Numbered from the stretch's first letter, positions 13,377 through 24,724 are shown. The stretch is 64,000 nt of DNA from Notolepis coatsorum (GCA_963971535.1 OZ020598.1:96341935-96405934), one strand, 5' to 3'. Notes: a model not told the origin generated them from the sequence alone. Numbers and translations are program-made.

Positions 13377-14941
13377 GCAGTGGAGAGCAACAAGGAACAG
13401 TGGAGAGCAACAAGGAACAGTGGAGAGCAACAAGGAGCAGTGGAGAGCAACAAGGAGCAGTGGAGAGCAACAAGGAACAGTGGAGAGCAACTAGGAGCAG
13501 TGGAGAGCAACAAGGAACAGTGGAGAGCAACAAGGAGCAGTGGAGAGAAACAAGGTACAGTGGAGAGCAGTGGATAGCAACAAGGAACAGTGGAGAGCAA
13601 CTAGGAGCAGTGGAGAGCAACAAGGAGCAGTGGAGAGCAACAAGGAACAGTGGAGAGCAACTAGGAGCAGTGGAGAGCAACAAGGAACAGTGGAGAGCAA
13701 CAAGGAGCAGTGGAGAGCAACAAGGAGCAGTGGAGAGCAACAAGGAGCAGTGGAGAGCAGTGGATAGCAACAAGGAACAGTGGAGAGCAACTAGGAACAG
13801 TGGAGAGCAACAAGGAACAGTGGAGAGCAACAAGGAACAGTGGAGAGCAACAAGGAACAGTGGAGAGCAACTAGGAGCAGTGGAGAGCAACAAGGAACAG
13901 TGGAGAGCAACTAGGAACAGTGGAGAGCAACAAGGAGCAGTGGAGAGCAACAAGGAACAGTGGAGAGCAACAAGGAGCAGTGGAGAGCAACAAGGAACAG
14001 TGGAGAGCAACTAGGAGCAGTGGAGAGAAACAAGGAGCAGTGGAGAGCAACAAGGAACAGTGGAGAGCAACTAGGAGCAGTGGAGAGCAACAAGGAACAG
14101 TGGAGAGCAACTAGGAGCAGTGGAGAGCAACAAGGAACAGTGGAGAGCAACAAGGAGCAGTGGTGAGCAACAAGGAGCAGTGGAGAGCAACAAGGAGCAG
14201 TGGAGAGCAACAAGGAACAGTGGAGAGCAACAAGGAACAGTGGAGAGCAACTAGGAGCAGTGGAGAGCAACAAGGAGCAGTGGAGAGCAGTGGAGAGCAA
14301 CAAGGAACAGTGGAGAGCAACAAGGAGAAGTGGAGAGCAACAAGGAGCAGTGGAGAGCAACTAGGAGCAGTGGAGAGCAACAAGGAACAGTGGAGAGCAA
14401 CAAGGAGCAGTGGTGAGCAACAAGGAGCAGTGGAGAGCAACAAGGAGCAGTGGAGAGCAACAAGGAGCAGTGGAGAGCAACAAGGAACAGTGGAGAGCAA
14501 CTAGGAGCAGTGGAGAGAAACAAGGAGCAGTGGAGAGCAACAAGGAACAGTGGAGAGCAACAAGGAGCAGTGGAGAGCAACAAGGAGCAGTGGAGAGAAA
14601 CAAGGAGCAGTGGAGAGCAACAAGGAACAGTGGAGAGCAACTAGGAACAGTGGAGAGCAACTAGGAACAGTGGAGAGCAACAAGGAACAGTGGTGAGCAA
14701 CAAGGAGCAGTGGAGAGCAACAAGGAGCAGTGGAGAGCAACAAGGAGCAGTGGAGAGCAACAAGGAACAGTGGAGAGCAACTAGGAGCAGTGGAGAGAAA
14801 CAAGGAGCAGTGGAGAGCAACAAGGAACAGTGGAGAGCAACAAGGAACAGTGGAGAGCAACAAGGAACAGTGGAGAGCAACAAGGAGCAGTGGAGAGCAA
14901 CAAGGAACAGTGGAGAGCAACAAGGAACAGCTGAGAGCAGT

Positions 14942-16142
14942 GAGAAGCTCATTACAGATCCTGTGCTGAACACGCTGCAGTTTGCGTACAGAGCCAACAG
15001 ATCCACAGAGGACGCTGTGAACATGGCTCTGCACTACATGCTGGAACATCTGGATTGCGCTGGCATCTACGTCAGGATCTTGTATGTGGACTTCAGCTCA
15101 GCCTTTAACACCACCCTTCCACCCATCCTGGAGCACCAGCTATCCCTGCTGCAGGTGCCGGCCTCCACTCACAGGTGGATTACGGACTTCCTGTCCAACA
15201 GGTCTCAGCAGGGGTGAAGCTGGGGAAGAGCATTTCCAGCTCTAGGTCCACCAGCACCGGTTCCCCGCAGGGCTGCGTCCTGTCCCCACTACTGTTCTCC
15301 CTTTACACCAACAGCTGCGTTTCTCTCCACCCCTCGGTCAAGCTCGTAAAATTTGCTGACGACACCACCCTGGTGGGCCTCATCTCCAGGGGGGACGAGT
15401 CGGCCTACAGGAGGGAGATCGAGAGGCTGCAGAGTTGGTGCAGCTGCAACAACCTGTAGCTCAATGCTTAAAAAACAGTGGAGATGGTGGTGGATTTTCC
15501 AGAGGAAAGCAGCCCCGCCCCCTCCAATCATGCTGGGAGGCACCCAGGTGGCCTCCGTGGAGTCATGCCTTTTCTGGGCATGACCATCTCCCGGGATCTG
15601 AAGTGGGAGCTTAACACCATGGCCCTGCTGAAAAAGGCCCAGAAGAGGATGTTCTTCCTCCGGCAGCTGAATAAGTTCAGACTGCCGAAAACCATTATGG
15701 CCCAATTCTACACGGCCATTATTGAATCCATCCTCACCCACTCCATCATCTTCTGGCTCCCCGCCACAGCGGCAAAGGATCTCGCCAAGCTGCAGCGGGT
15801 GATTCGCTCTGCGGAGAGGGTGATCGGCTGTCCCCTGCCCTCCGACAGGTCCCTGCACGACTCCAGAGCGCTGAAGAGAGCAAAGACGATCATGGCCGAC
15901 CCCTCCCATCCCAGCCTCTTCACCCTGCTCCCCTCTGGGAGAAGGATGCGGATACCGAAGGCTGTGAAAGCGCGACACATACTGTGCTTGTTCCCCTCAG
16001 TCGCCAGGCTGATCAATGACTCAGGCCCTCCCCCCCTGCCCCCAAGTGACACTGGCACAATGACACTTGCAAAATACTGCACTGGTCTAACTGGAACTCT
16101 GCACTTTACACTTTATATATATATATATATAATATATAATAT
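14942..16142 (+). pseudogene. 5'-truncated LINE reverse transcriptase (CR1/L2 group, Rex1- or L2-like)
   Basis: Encodes the RT and C-terminal part of a non-LTR retrotransposon ORF2. In order: the finger region (LQFAYRANRSTEDAV at about 14978-15022), YVDFSSAF (about 15085-15108) with the first catalytic aspartate, GSPQGCVLSPLLFSLY (about 15259-15306), the catalytic box FADDT (15352-15366), an LQSWCSCNNL stretch, FLGMTISRDLKW (about 15570-15605), and the typical C-terminal LLPSGRRMR. It is dead. The frame used up to about 15200 closes at 15215-15217 and homology continues one frame over. Two nonsense codons follow in that frame, TAG at 15457 and TAA at 15469, inside the usual NNLxLNxxKT motif. 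The endonuclease domain and 5' end are missing, which is typical 5' truncation. The 3' end runs into a TA-rich tail at about 16115-16142. Its left edge abuts the minisatellite directly. Clade assignment is from motif memory, so L2 versus Rex1 is unsettled. Confidence 0.88.
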
Positions 16143-16521
16143 AAGAAAGAATGAAAGAATAGGAAAGAATAAATAAAAAAAACAATTAACAAAAAAATAT
16201 TCAGCAACATCTTGTGACAACATACAATTCACTTTCTCACTGTTCTCCACTGCTCCTCACTGCTCCTCACTGCTCCTCACTGCTCCTCACTGCTCCTCAC
16301 TGCTCCTCACTGCTCCTCATTGCTCCTCATTGCTCCTCACTGCTCCTCACTGCTCTCCACTGCTCGTTGTTGCTCTCCACTGTTTCTTGTTGCTCCTCAC
16401 TGTTCCTTGTTGCTCCTCACTGTAATGAATTTGAATGAATGAAATGAAACAATTTACTCAAGCCTAGTAACAGACACAGTATTTCTGACACTGGGAATAC
16501 ATTCCCTGAGATCCATAGATG
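16143..16521 (+). repeat. Left arm of a large foldback (inverted repeat)
   Basis: This segment is the reverse complement of 16723-17071. Outer ends match (AAGAAAGAATGAAAGAAT against ATTCTTTCATTCTTTCTT) and so do inner ends (ATCCATAGATG against CATCTATGGAT). At 16236-16425 it contains an array of 10-bp units (TGCTCCTCAC), related in reverse orientation to half-units of the upstream minisatellite. It is about 30 bp longer than the right arm, consistent with three extra 10-bp units. Confidence 0.9.
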
Positions 16522-16546
16522 ATAGATCCATTATATATATATATTA

Positions 16547-16797
16547 GGGCTGTCCGTTTATCACGTTAATTAGATTAATTAATTACACAGCAAATTATCG
16601 CGTTATGAAAATTTACTCAAAATGTATTAAAAAAAAAAATCCATAAGAACGTAGAATACACATTTACAGACTTTCTTTTTAATATGGTCCATTTGCATGT
16701 TCTTGGTATCTGATTCTAGGGACATCTATGGATCTCAGGGAATGTATTCCCAGTGTCAGAAATACTGTGTCTGTTACTAGGCTTGAGTAAATTGTTT
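16547..16797 (+). mobile_element. MITE fragment, 5' part (family copy A)
   Basis: Begins GGGCTGTC and follows the complete element at 18871-19455 through GCGTTATGA, GAACGTAGAATACACATT, TGGTCCATTTGCATG and CTGTGTCTGTTACTAGGC. Homology stops near 16797, where the sequence passes into the 10-bp repeats of the foldback right arm. It supplies the loop and the inner part of the right arm. Confidence 0.8.
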
Positions 16798-17071
16798 CAT
16801 TTCATTAATTCAAATTCATTACAGTGAGGAGCAACAAGGAACAGTGAGGAGCAACAAGAAACAGTGGAGAGCAACAACGAGCAGTGGAGAGCAGTGAGGA
16901 GCAGTGAGGAGCAGTGAGGAGCAGTGAGGAGCAGTGAGGAGCAGTGAGGAGCAGTGAGGAGCAGTGGAGAGCAGTGAGAAAGTGAATTGTATGTTGTCAC
17001 AAGATGTTGCTGAATATTTTTTTGTTAATTGTTTTTTTTATTTATTCTTTCCTATTCTTTCATTCTTTCTT
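16723..17071 (-). repeat. Right arm of the large foldback
   Basis: Inverted partner of 16143-16521, separated by a loop of about 200 bp. It carries AGTGAGGAGC 10-bp units at about 16822-16981, then GTGAATTGTATGTTGTCAC, and ends at ATTCTTTCATTCTTTCTT. The inner part (16723-16797) is MITE sequence, so the inverted duplication formed after that MITE inserted. Confidence 0.9.
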
Positions 17072-17506
<435 letters not shown>

Positions 17507-17611
17507 AATTCCAGCTTCCTAGGGCTAAACCTTAGGTCACTTGAAAGTATGGAAATGTATGTGGACCAACCAACCGACCAAGCGGGAAGAAAAAGTCTGC
17601 CTCAAAGGTTT

Positions 17612-17960
17612 GATTGATTGATTGAAAACTTTATTAACAGATTGCATAATGGGTACAGTACAGTACAGCTCAATACATACAATTGTTAAGGGGATGCAGA
17701 CCAGAGAAAGACTTTCGTCTTGTTTACATCAGGGTCCCCCATTTTCAATTCATCATAACATGACACACACGACATACAGATAGACAGTACTGCTACATCT
17801 ATACATTTATGACATACCAGATTTGCAAATACAGTACTGTTGTTGATACAAAAATAGGCCAGAAAAGAGAGTATATACATTTGACGTAGAAACTGTACAT
17901 TGGCGTCACAAGCACTACCTATTATAAGAACGAGGCCTGCCAAACTGAATCTTCTGCCTG
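17612..17960 (-). mobile_element. Probable retroposon 3' part, minus strand
   Basis: Read on the minus strand the segment ends AATAAAGTTTTCAATC followed by a short TCAA-type repeat, the usual look of a fish LINE or SINE 3' tail. Upstream on that strand is a stretch containing GGGGGACCCTGATG that resembles dispersed fish repeats I have seen. A short minus-strand frame of 85 codons spans 17686-17943, but I recognise no domain in it. The family and the 5' boundary are uncertain. Confidence 0.4.
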
Positions 17961-18205
17961 TTAAAAAGTAGAATTAGTGAATTAGGACAGCTAGAATTAG
18001 AACCATTAGGGGGCAAAAAACTAATTAACAGCTTTGAGGTCACCAAGCAATTTGGTCACGGGTGACAGTACTGTATGTGTAAATAACCAAATGATGGTCT
18101 CTTTTCAGTTATAGCATGGAGCAAAGAATCCTTGAGGGTAATGTCTAGAGACTTGTATCCCATACTTGTATTTTTAGATGTGAGGTACCTCTATGACCGG
18201 CAACT
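17961..18205. other. Intergenic stretch with no recognised feature
   Basis: AT-rich unique-looking sequence between the putative retroposon tail and the TCAC microsatellite. No coding or RNA signal seen. Confidence 0.45.
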
Positions 18206-18367
18206 ACCTCACTCACTCACTCACTCACTTACTCACTCACTCACTCACTCACTCACTCACTCACTCACTCACTCACTCACTCACTCACTCACTCACTCAC
18301 TCACTCACTCACTCACTCACTCACTCACTCACTCACTCACTCACTCACTCACTCACTCACTCACTCA
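18206..18367 (+). repeat. (TCAC)n tetranucleotide microsatellite
   Basis: About 40 near-perfect TCAC units with one TTAC variant near 18228. The open frames across it (Leu-Thr-His-Ser) are repeat artefacts. Confidence 0.98.
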
Positions 18368-18581
18368 CACGGCAATTCACTCAGTTAACCACCCTGCCCC
18401 TAGTGGTGGTTCACAGGCACAGCACTTGGTGTAAGACTAGTATAATCTATGTAAGGATGCTTCACATCTATGACCTTCAGTTCTGTGCTTCACCTGTACT
18501 GTGCACACCAGGGAGCACCATATACATTTGTGATTGTTTTTTTCACATCACATCCTGTCATTCAGTGTCGATGGTCAAATT

Positions 18582-18582
<1 letters not shown>

Positions 18583-18625
<43 letters not shown>
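18583..18625. repeat. (AT)n dinucleotide microsatellite
   Basis: Uninterrupted alternating AT of about 43 bp. Confidence 0.97.
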
Positions 18626-18628
<3 letters not shown>

Positions 18629-18870
18629 GCAATCAAATGTCGATTGTTACAATGAAATGTATAAAAACAGCTATATATCCATGGGGTATCACTGCGCCCT
18701 TTACGTGCACCTTACAAAAGCACTGGACAAAAGTGTACGTTCACACTAATAAAACAAATTGTCTATTGGCTGAGCAGCCAGGCATTCGTGTGACATCGTG
18801 TCCGGAATCAATCAGGAAATAGCTAACAGCTAATAGTTGTTGTTGTCGTCGTCGAAAATGTATAATATTT

Positions 18871-19455
18871 GGGCTGTCAGTTTATCGCGTTAATTAGATA
18901 AATTAATTACACAGCAAATTATCGCGTTATGAGAATTTACTCAAAATGTATTACAAACAAAAAAAGTAATTTTTTTCCCTTTTTTAAATAACATTTTCTT
19001 TTATCTCATTCATTCCATAAGAACGTAGAATACACATTTACAGACTTTTTTTTATATGGTCCATTTGCATGTTCTTGGTATCTGATTCTAGGGACATCTA
19101 TGAATCTCAAGGAATGTATTCCCAGTGTCAGAAATACTGTGTCTGTTACTAGGCTTGAGTCAATTGTAATGAACCAAATCAATTAAATTTTTTTCTCTGA
19201 CTGTGAATAACACCATGCTAAAATTGACCAGACCTGAAAAATCTAAGCAAATTAATAGATGGAAGATGATTAAACAGAATGTTTTGTACATACAGTACTG
19301 AATTCTGCCATCCGGACACATGCAATTTGAAATATAATTATAGAATATAGAATATCAGGCATAAAATGGTTATGCGATTAAAATGCGATTAATTAGATTA
19401 ATTAATTACAAATCCTGTAATTAATTAGATTCTTTTTTTAATCGCCTGACAGCAC
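18871..19455 (+). mobile_element. Complete MITE with terminal inverted repeats
   Basis: Starts GGGCTGTCAG and ends CTGACAGCAC, whose reverse complement is GTGCTGTCAG. Adjacent subterminal sequence is rich in TTAATTAGATTAATTAATTA on both sides. It is about 585 bp with no open frame of note. Two partial copies exist in this window (16547-16797 and, reversed, 63602-63878), which confirms a dispersed family. No clear target-site duplication is visible, so I leave the superfamily open; a hAT-like origin is possible. Confidence 0.72.
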
Positions 19456-19990
19456 TAATAATAATCACAAGATACATTCAGTGCTGGATCTAACAAACAT
19501 TTATTTATGGGGACACATTTATGGAGTGTTCCAGACCGGACTGCAACGCTTCTGGAAGGTTTAGAATGACACACAATGGCGTTTCCAATTCGTACGGTGA
19601 TGGTCTACCGGCAGCAAAAAAAGTGAGTCTCTCAGTCTCTGTGTTATGATAATATCATGTTATGATACAAAATGTAACGGTAGTGCTATAACACCTGCCC
19701 ATGGGTTTGACAATCTCTACGGGTTAATGTAAGGGATAGGTTAATAAATAACATTTTACATAAAAGATTATGAAAAGTTACAGCTTTGCAGCGAGGCCAA
19801 AAAGTGTCTCATCGGGTAGGAACTGCCAACAGGTTGAACTTCAAAGGTATAATCTGTAATGCCATCAAACAGCGCCCTCTAGGCGAAAGAGCCCCGCTTG
19901 GTATTGCGCTTTGTTCACTTACATTTTTTGGTTGGAGTTTAGTAATACTGTAATACTCCAGACCCCTCTTGGTAGAGCCTGAGGTGTAGC
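19456..19990. other. Intergenic stretch with no recognised feature
   Basis: Unassigned sequence between the MITE and the SINE-like copy. It contains a CAGCGCCCTCTAGG motif that is common in fish non-coding repeats. No gene is callable. Confidence 0.4.
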
Positions 19991-19996
19991 CAGCAC

Positions 19997-20345
19997 GGTG
20001 GTGTAGTGGTCGCCTCACAGCTAGAAGGTCCTGGGTTCGATGCCTCCTTGGGGACCAGGTTGCCGCGTTGCCAGGTACCCAGGTGCCTTTCTGTGTGGAG
20101 TTTGCATGTTCTCCCCCCGTACTCGCAAGGGTTTCCCCTCCCAATAAGATAAACCCAATGGAAAAACATGCAGAACAGATCGCTAATGCTGTCGTGTCCC
20201 TGACGAAGACGGACAGGAGCATTAGGATTGGTCCCCGGGCGCGCCCTTGTCTGCACCCGGCTGCCCTTGGTGGCAGTGGTACTTCCATTGGTGGTTCGCA
20301 ACTCGACGTTAGGTCGAGTTGAAAATGTAACGTAACGTTAATAAA
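19997..20345 (+). mobile_element. tRNA-headed SINE-like element
   Basis: An A-box-like TGGTGTAGTGG (about 19999-20009) and a near-perfect B box GGTTCGATGCC (20034-20044) are spaced as in a tRNA-derived pol III promoter. They are followed by GTGTGGAGTTTGCATGTTCT, a stretch familiar from widespread fish SINE-like repeats. The far end is set approximately at the AATAAATGCTCTGG region. No poly-A tail or target duplication is evident, so the copy is probably old. Conceptual frames on either strand are not genes. Confidence 0.6.
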
Positions 20346-20514
20346 TGCTCTGGAGCAATCTCTCTCTCTGTCTCTCGGATCAATCCAATAAATAATTAAC
20401 ACATGTATATGTTGTCATTTTAAACAACTCACCATTCATTCATTCATATATTATGCATCAGCAGCAGCAAAATTAATGTTATAGTTCACAACACAGCAGC
20501 GCGTTTTGAAGTGC

Positions 20515-20714
20515 NNNNNNNNNNNNNNNNNNNNNNNNNNNNNNNNNNNNNNNNNNNNNNNNNNNNNNNNNNNNNNNNNNNNNNNNNNNNNNNNNNNNNN
20601 NNNNNNNNNNNNNNNNNNNNNNNNNNNNNNNNNNNNNNNNNNNNNNNNNNNNNNNNNNNNNNNNNNNNNNNNNNNNNNNNNNNNNNNNNNNNNNNNNNNN
20701 NNNNNNNNNNNNNN
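20515..20714. other. Assembly gap, 200 N
   Basis: Exactly 200 N. The round number suggests a placeholder and not a measured length. Confidence 0.99.
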
Positions 20715-20894
20715 AAACAAGGTGGCCTATTTGGATGTTGGTTCCTAATGTGAAAAACTGTGATTTTATATGTCTGCACTTTATGTGCTCATTTTGTGCC
20801 TGTCTTTTTTCTGTTGTGAAGCACTTTGAGCTGCAATTCTTGTATGAAAGGGGCTATACAAATAAAGTGTATTATTATTATTATTATTATTATT
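20715..20894 (+). mobile_element. LINE/SINE 3' tail ending in (TTA)n
   Basis: Contains GAAGCACTTTGAGCTGCA and CTATACAAATAAAGTG followed by a (TTA) repeat, the characteristic 3' end of L2-type LINEs and the SINEs that share their tail in fish. The (TTA) tract is interrupted at 20894/20895 by the first element of the 39-kb chain. A matching (TTA) tract resumes at 59888. The 5' side is lost in the gap. Confidence 0.7.
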
Positions 20895-20895
20895 A

Positions 20896-20933
20896 GTGTG
20901 GGTGACCTGGCGAAGCCAGGTTGCCACCCACAC
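20896..20933 (+). other. 5'-terminal hairpin of the HINE-like element (representative)
   Basis: GTGTGGGTGACCTGGC, loop GAA, then GCCAGGT-TGC-CACCCACAC. It is a near-perfect palindrome with a TGC bulge. The outer arm can also pair with the subterminal GTCACCCACAC near the 3' end. The same hairpin recurs at 24757, 24821, 33708, 36342, 37990, 44302 and 48808. Confidence 0.88.
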
Positions 20934-21950
20934 TATACATATCCATACTCTTTTTATTATTTATTATTTATTTATTCCACCGATTTTGCAAACACTTTGC
21001 AACACGTAAGCGTTCGCGCCCCATACACGTGAAAGGTATCAAAACGAGCGGCTTGCCTATGGCAACACCGGTCTCCGAACTCGTAAAGTTTCACCGCACC
21101 GTCTGGCTACGAATCGACTTTAAACGGTAAAATATCGGTCCCATTGGGAATGCATTGCATTTTAGAGTGTAGCAGCTGAAATAATCTTTTTCCCCCTACC
21201 TTGGGTGAATTGCGAGTGTGATCTCAATTTTGGACGTAGAAATAAAACAAACACATCAAAACGATGACACGGCTGTCAACCCGCTCACAAAAGAAAAATA
21301 AATGGAATTGGACATTTCTATCTCAACTGACGACCATTTGTTTGAAGGTTCTCCTCCCCATTGACCGCCATGCAATCGCACTCTAGAAATCACATTTTTC
21401 ACACTATTTTTTAGCCTTCTGTTCCGATCGCCGAAGGAGTGCCACAATATCGCACGAATGTCACAATATCGCGCACAACCCTTCGCCTACTCGTTGTAGT
21501 GCTCATGTGCGCGTCACAACGCTTCATCTCTTATAGTTTTCTTTTAATCAACAATGCAGTCATGCATCTGCCTCCATAGAAATGCATTGGATAGAAAATA
21601 TGCAAGTCATAGTGATTGCTTCACCTGTGTGGCTCATGGCTCACTCATGATTGGTTCAGCTGTGTGGCTCGTGGCTGAGCTGCCAATGACATCATCCACT
21701 TAACCCATCATTGGCCATCACTGTGTTGCACTACTGAATTGCTGACAGCGCCCTCTGTCTTGTGGGTTGTGTCATTGTACTCAGTAGGGATATCCTCTTT
21801 CATTTTTCATTGGTCCATGTTGACCACCTTTCATTGGTCGATGTTGACCACTCCCCCGATCCTTAGACCACGCCCCCTTAGGCCACACCCCCTCAGTGTA
21901 TCTCTTGAACCGTTTGTCGTAGAGACTTGCGGATTGTGCCATTGTACTCG

Positions 21951-24548
21951 GTGTAATAGTGTAATAGTGTGTAATAGTGTAATAGTGTAATAGTGTGTAA
22001 TAGTGTAATAGTGTGTAATAGTGTAATAGTGTAATAGTGTGTAATAGTGTAATAGTGTGTAATAGTGTAATAGTGTAATAGTGTGTAATAGTGTAATAGT
22101 GTGTAATAGTGTAATAGTGTGTAATAGTGTAATATTGTGTAATAGTGTAATAGTGTAATAGTGTGTAATAGTGTAATAGTGTAATAGTGTGTAATAGTGT
22201 AATAGTGTATAATAGTGTGTAATAGTGTAATAGTGTAATAGTGTGTAATAGTGTGTAATAGTGTAATAGTGTGTAATAGTGTAATAGTGTGTAATAGTGT
22301 AATAGTGTAATAGTGTAATAGTGTGTAATAGTGTAATATTGTGTAATAGTGTAATAGTGTAATAGTGTGTAATAGTGTGTAATAGTGTAATAGTGTGTAA
22401 TAGTGTGTAATAGTGTAATAGTGTGTAATAGTGTGTAATAGTGTAATAGTGTGTAATAGTGTAATAGTGTGTAATAGTGTAATAGTGTGTAATAGTGTAA
22501 TAGTGTGTAATAGTGTAATAGTGTAATAGTGTGTAATAGTGTAATAGTGTAATAGTGTAATAGTGTGTAATAGTGTAATAGTGTGTAATAGTGTAATAGT
22601 GTAATAGTGTGTAATAGTGTAATAGTGTGTAATAGTGTAATAGTGTAATAGTGTGTAATATTGTGTAATAGTGTAATAGTGTAATAGTGTGTAATAGTGT
22701 AATAGTGTAATAGTGTGTAATAGTGTAATAGTGTATAATAGTGTGTAATAGTGTAATAGTGTGTAATAGTGTAATAGTGTAATAGTGTGTAATAGTGTGT
22801 AATAGTGTAATAGTGTGTAATAGTGTAATAGTGTGTAATAGTGTAATAGTGTGTAATAGTGTAATAGTGTAATAGTGTGTAATAGTGTAATAGTGTAATA
22901 GTGTAATAGTGTGTAATAGTGTAATAGTGTAATAGTGTAATAGTGTGTAATAGTGTGTAATAGTGTGTAATAGTGTAATAGTGTGTAATAGTGTGTAATA
23001 GTGTAATAGTGTGTAATAGTGTAATAGTGTGTAATAGTGTAATAGTGTGTAATAGTGTAATAGTGTAATAGTGTGTAATAGTGTAATAGTGTGTAATAGT
23101 GTAATAGTGTAATAGTGTGTAATAGTGTAATATTGTGTAATAGTGTAATAGTGTAATAGTGTGTAATAGTGTAATAGTGTGTAATAGTGTAATAGTGTAA
23201 TAGTGTGTAATAGTGTGTAATAGTGTGTAATAGTGTAATAGTGTGTAATAGTGTAATAGTGTAATAGTGTGTAATAGTGTAATAGTGTGTAATAGTGTAA
23301 TAGTGTAATAGTGTAATAGTGTGTAATAGTGTGTAATAGTGTAATAGTGTGTAATAGTGTGTAATAGTGTAATAGTGTGTAATAGTGTAATAGTGTGTAA
23401 TAGTGTAATAGTGTGTAATAGTGTAATAGAGTGTAATAGTGTGTAATAGTGTAATAGTGTAATAGTGTGTAATAGTGTAATAGTGTAATAGTGTGTAATA
23501 GTGTAATAGTGTAATAGTGTGTAATAGTGTAATAGTGTAATAGTGTGTAATAGTGTAATAGTGTAATAGTGTGTAATAGTGTGTAATAGTGTAATAGCGT
23601 GTAATAGTGTAATAGCGTGTAATAGTGTAATAGTGTGTAATAGTGTAATAGTGTGTAATAGTGTAATAGTGTGTAATAGTGTAATAGTGTGTAATAGTGT
23701 AATAGTGTAATAGTGTGTAATAGTGTAATATTGTGTAATAGTGTAATAGTGTAATAGTGTAATAGTGTAATAGTGTGTAATAGTGTAATAGTGTGTAATA
23801 GTGTAATAGTGTGTAATAGTGTGTAATAGTGTAATAGTGTGTAATAGTGTAATAGTGTGTAATAGTGTAATAGTGTAATAGTGTGTAATGGTGTAATAGT
23901 GTAATAGTGTGTAATAGTGTAATAGTGTAATAGTGTAATAGTGTAATAGTGTGTAATAGTGTAATAGTGTAATAGTGTGTAATAGTGTAATAGTGTGTAA
24001 TAGTGTAATAGTGTGTAATAGTGTAATAGTGTAATAGTGTGTAATAGTGTAATAGTGTGTAATAGTGTAATAGTGTAATAGTGTGTAATAGTGTAATAGT
24101 GTGTAATAGTGTAATAGTGTGTAATAGTGTAATAGTGTAATAGTGTGTAATAGTGTAATAGTGTGTAATAGTGTAATAGTGTAATAGTGTGTAATAGTGT
24201 AATAGTGTGTAATAGTGTGTAATAGTGTAATAGTGTAATAGTGTAATAGTGTGTAATAGTGTAATAGTGTAATAGTGTGTAATAGTGTAATAGTGTAATA
24301 GTGTGTAATAGTGTAATAGTGTAATAGTGTAATAGTGTGTAATAGTGTGTAATAGTGTAATAGTGTGTAATAGTGTGTAATAGTGTAATAGTGTGTAATA
24401 GTGTAATAGTGTAATAGTGTGTAATAGTGTAATAGTGTGTAATAGTGTGTAATAGTGTTATAGTGTAATAGTGTGTAATCGTGTAATAGTGTGTAATAGT
24501 GTGTAATAGTGTGTAATAGTGTAATAGTGTGTAATAGTGTAATAGTGT
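21951..24548 (+). repeat. TAATAGTG 8/10-bp satellite array (copy 1)
   Basis: An interleaved series of the 8-mer TAATAGTG and the 10-mer TGTAATAGTG, most often alternating to give an 18-bp period. Private variants in order: TATAATAG, AATATTG, AATAGAG (about 23424), two AATAGCG (about 23595-23615), TAATGG (23886), TTATAG and TAATCG (24476). The minus strand lacks stops in all frames, giving a Thr/Leu/His/Tyr open frame of over 900 codons that is not a gene. Confidence 0.97.
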
Positions 24549-24724
24549 TGCGGGTTGTGTCGTTGCACTCAGTAGGGATATCCTCTTTCATTGGTCTATG
24601 TTGACCACTCCCCCGATCCTTAGGCCGCGCCCCCTTTTTGTATCCTTTGAACCGTTTGTCATAGAGACTCGCGAGAGACCCTCTCCCCCGTTGGCCGGCG
24701 GTGCACAGGCGTCACCCACACTTT

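Larger units (their letters stand above)
1..14941 (+). repeat. 20-bp minisatellite array, about 740 units
   Basis: Head-to-tail 20-bp units of the form AGCAGTGGAGAGCAACAAGG. Recurrent variants are A/G at position 2, AGAAAC or ATCAAC for AGCAAC, and AACTAGG or CAAGA for CAAGG. About 16 of 20 bases on the + strand are purines. Rare 23-bp units carry an extra AGG (near 3438, 7040, 7481, 8391, 8421 and 8755, with duplicates about 3.7 kb later). A 10-bp half-unit is inserted near 13563, 13755 and 14283, so the 20-mer looks like a dimer of related 10-mers. Twenty is not a multiple of three and the unit rarely contains stops, so all frames on both strands stay open over long distances and give 20-residue peptide repeats. 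I see no start context, splice signals or unique protein sequence, so I read this as satellite-type DNA and not a gene. Confidence 0.97.

Noticed and set aside
15289-15978. A 229-codon minus-strand frame opposite the LINE
   Set aside because: Antisense shadow of the reverse transcriptase; no homology recognised.
18193-18434. Leu-Thr-His-Ser repeat protein over the TCAC microsatellite
   Set aside because: Simple-sequence artefact of a tetranucleotide repeat.
19999-20044. Functional tRNA gene
   Set aside because: A- and B-box-like motifs are present but I cannot form a full cloverleaf with acceptor stem, and the downstream sequence is that of a SINE-like repeat.
20506-20779. Open frames running through the N gap
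   Set aside because: They consist of undefined residues and carry no information.
21256-21447. A 63-codon minus-strand frame and an 89-codon plus-strand frame conserved in nearly every element core
   Set aside because: Conservation equals that of the surrounding DNA, the frames overlap on opposite strands, and neither has a recognisable domain. Identity reflects recent copying, not protein selection.
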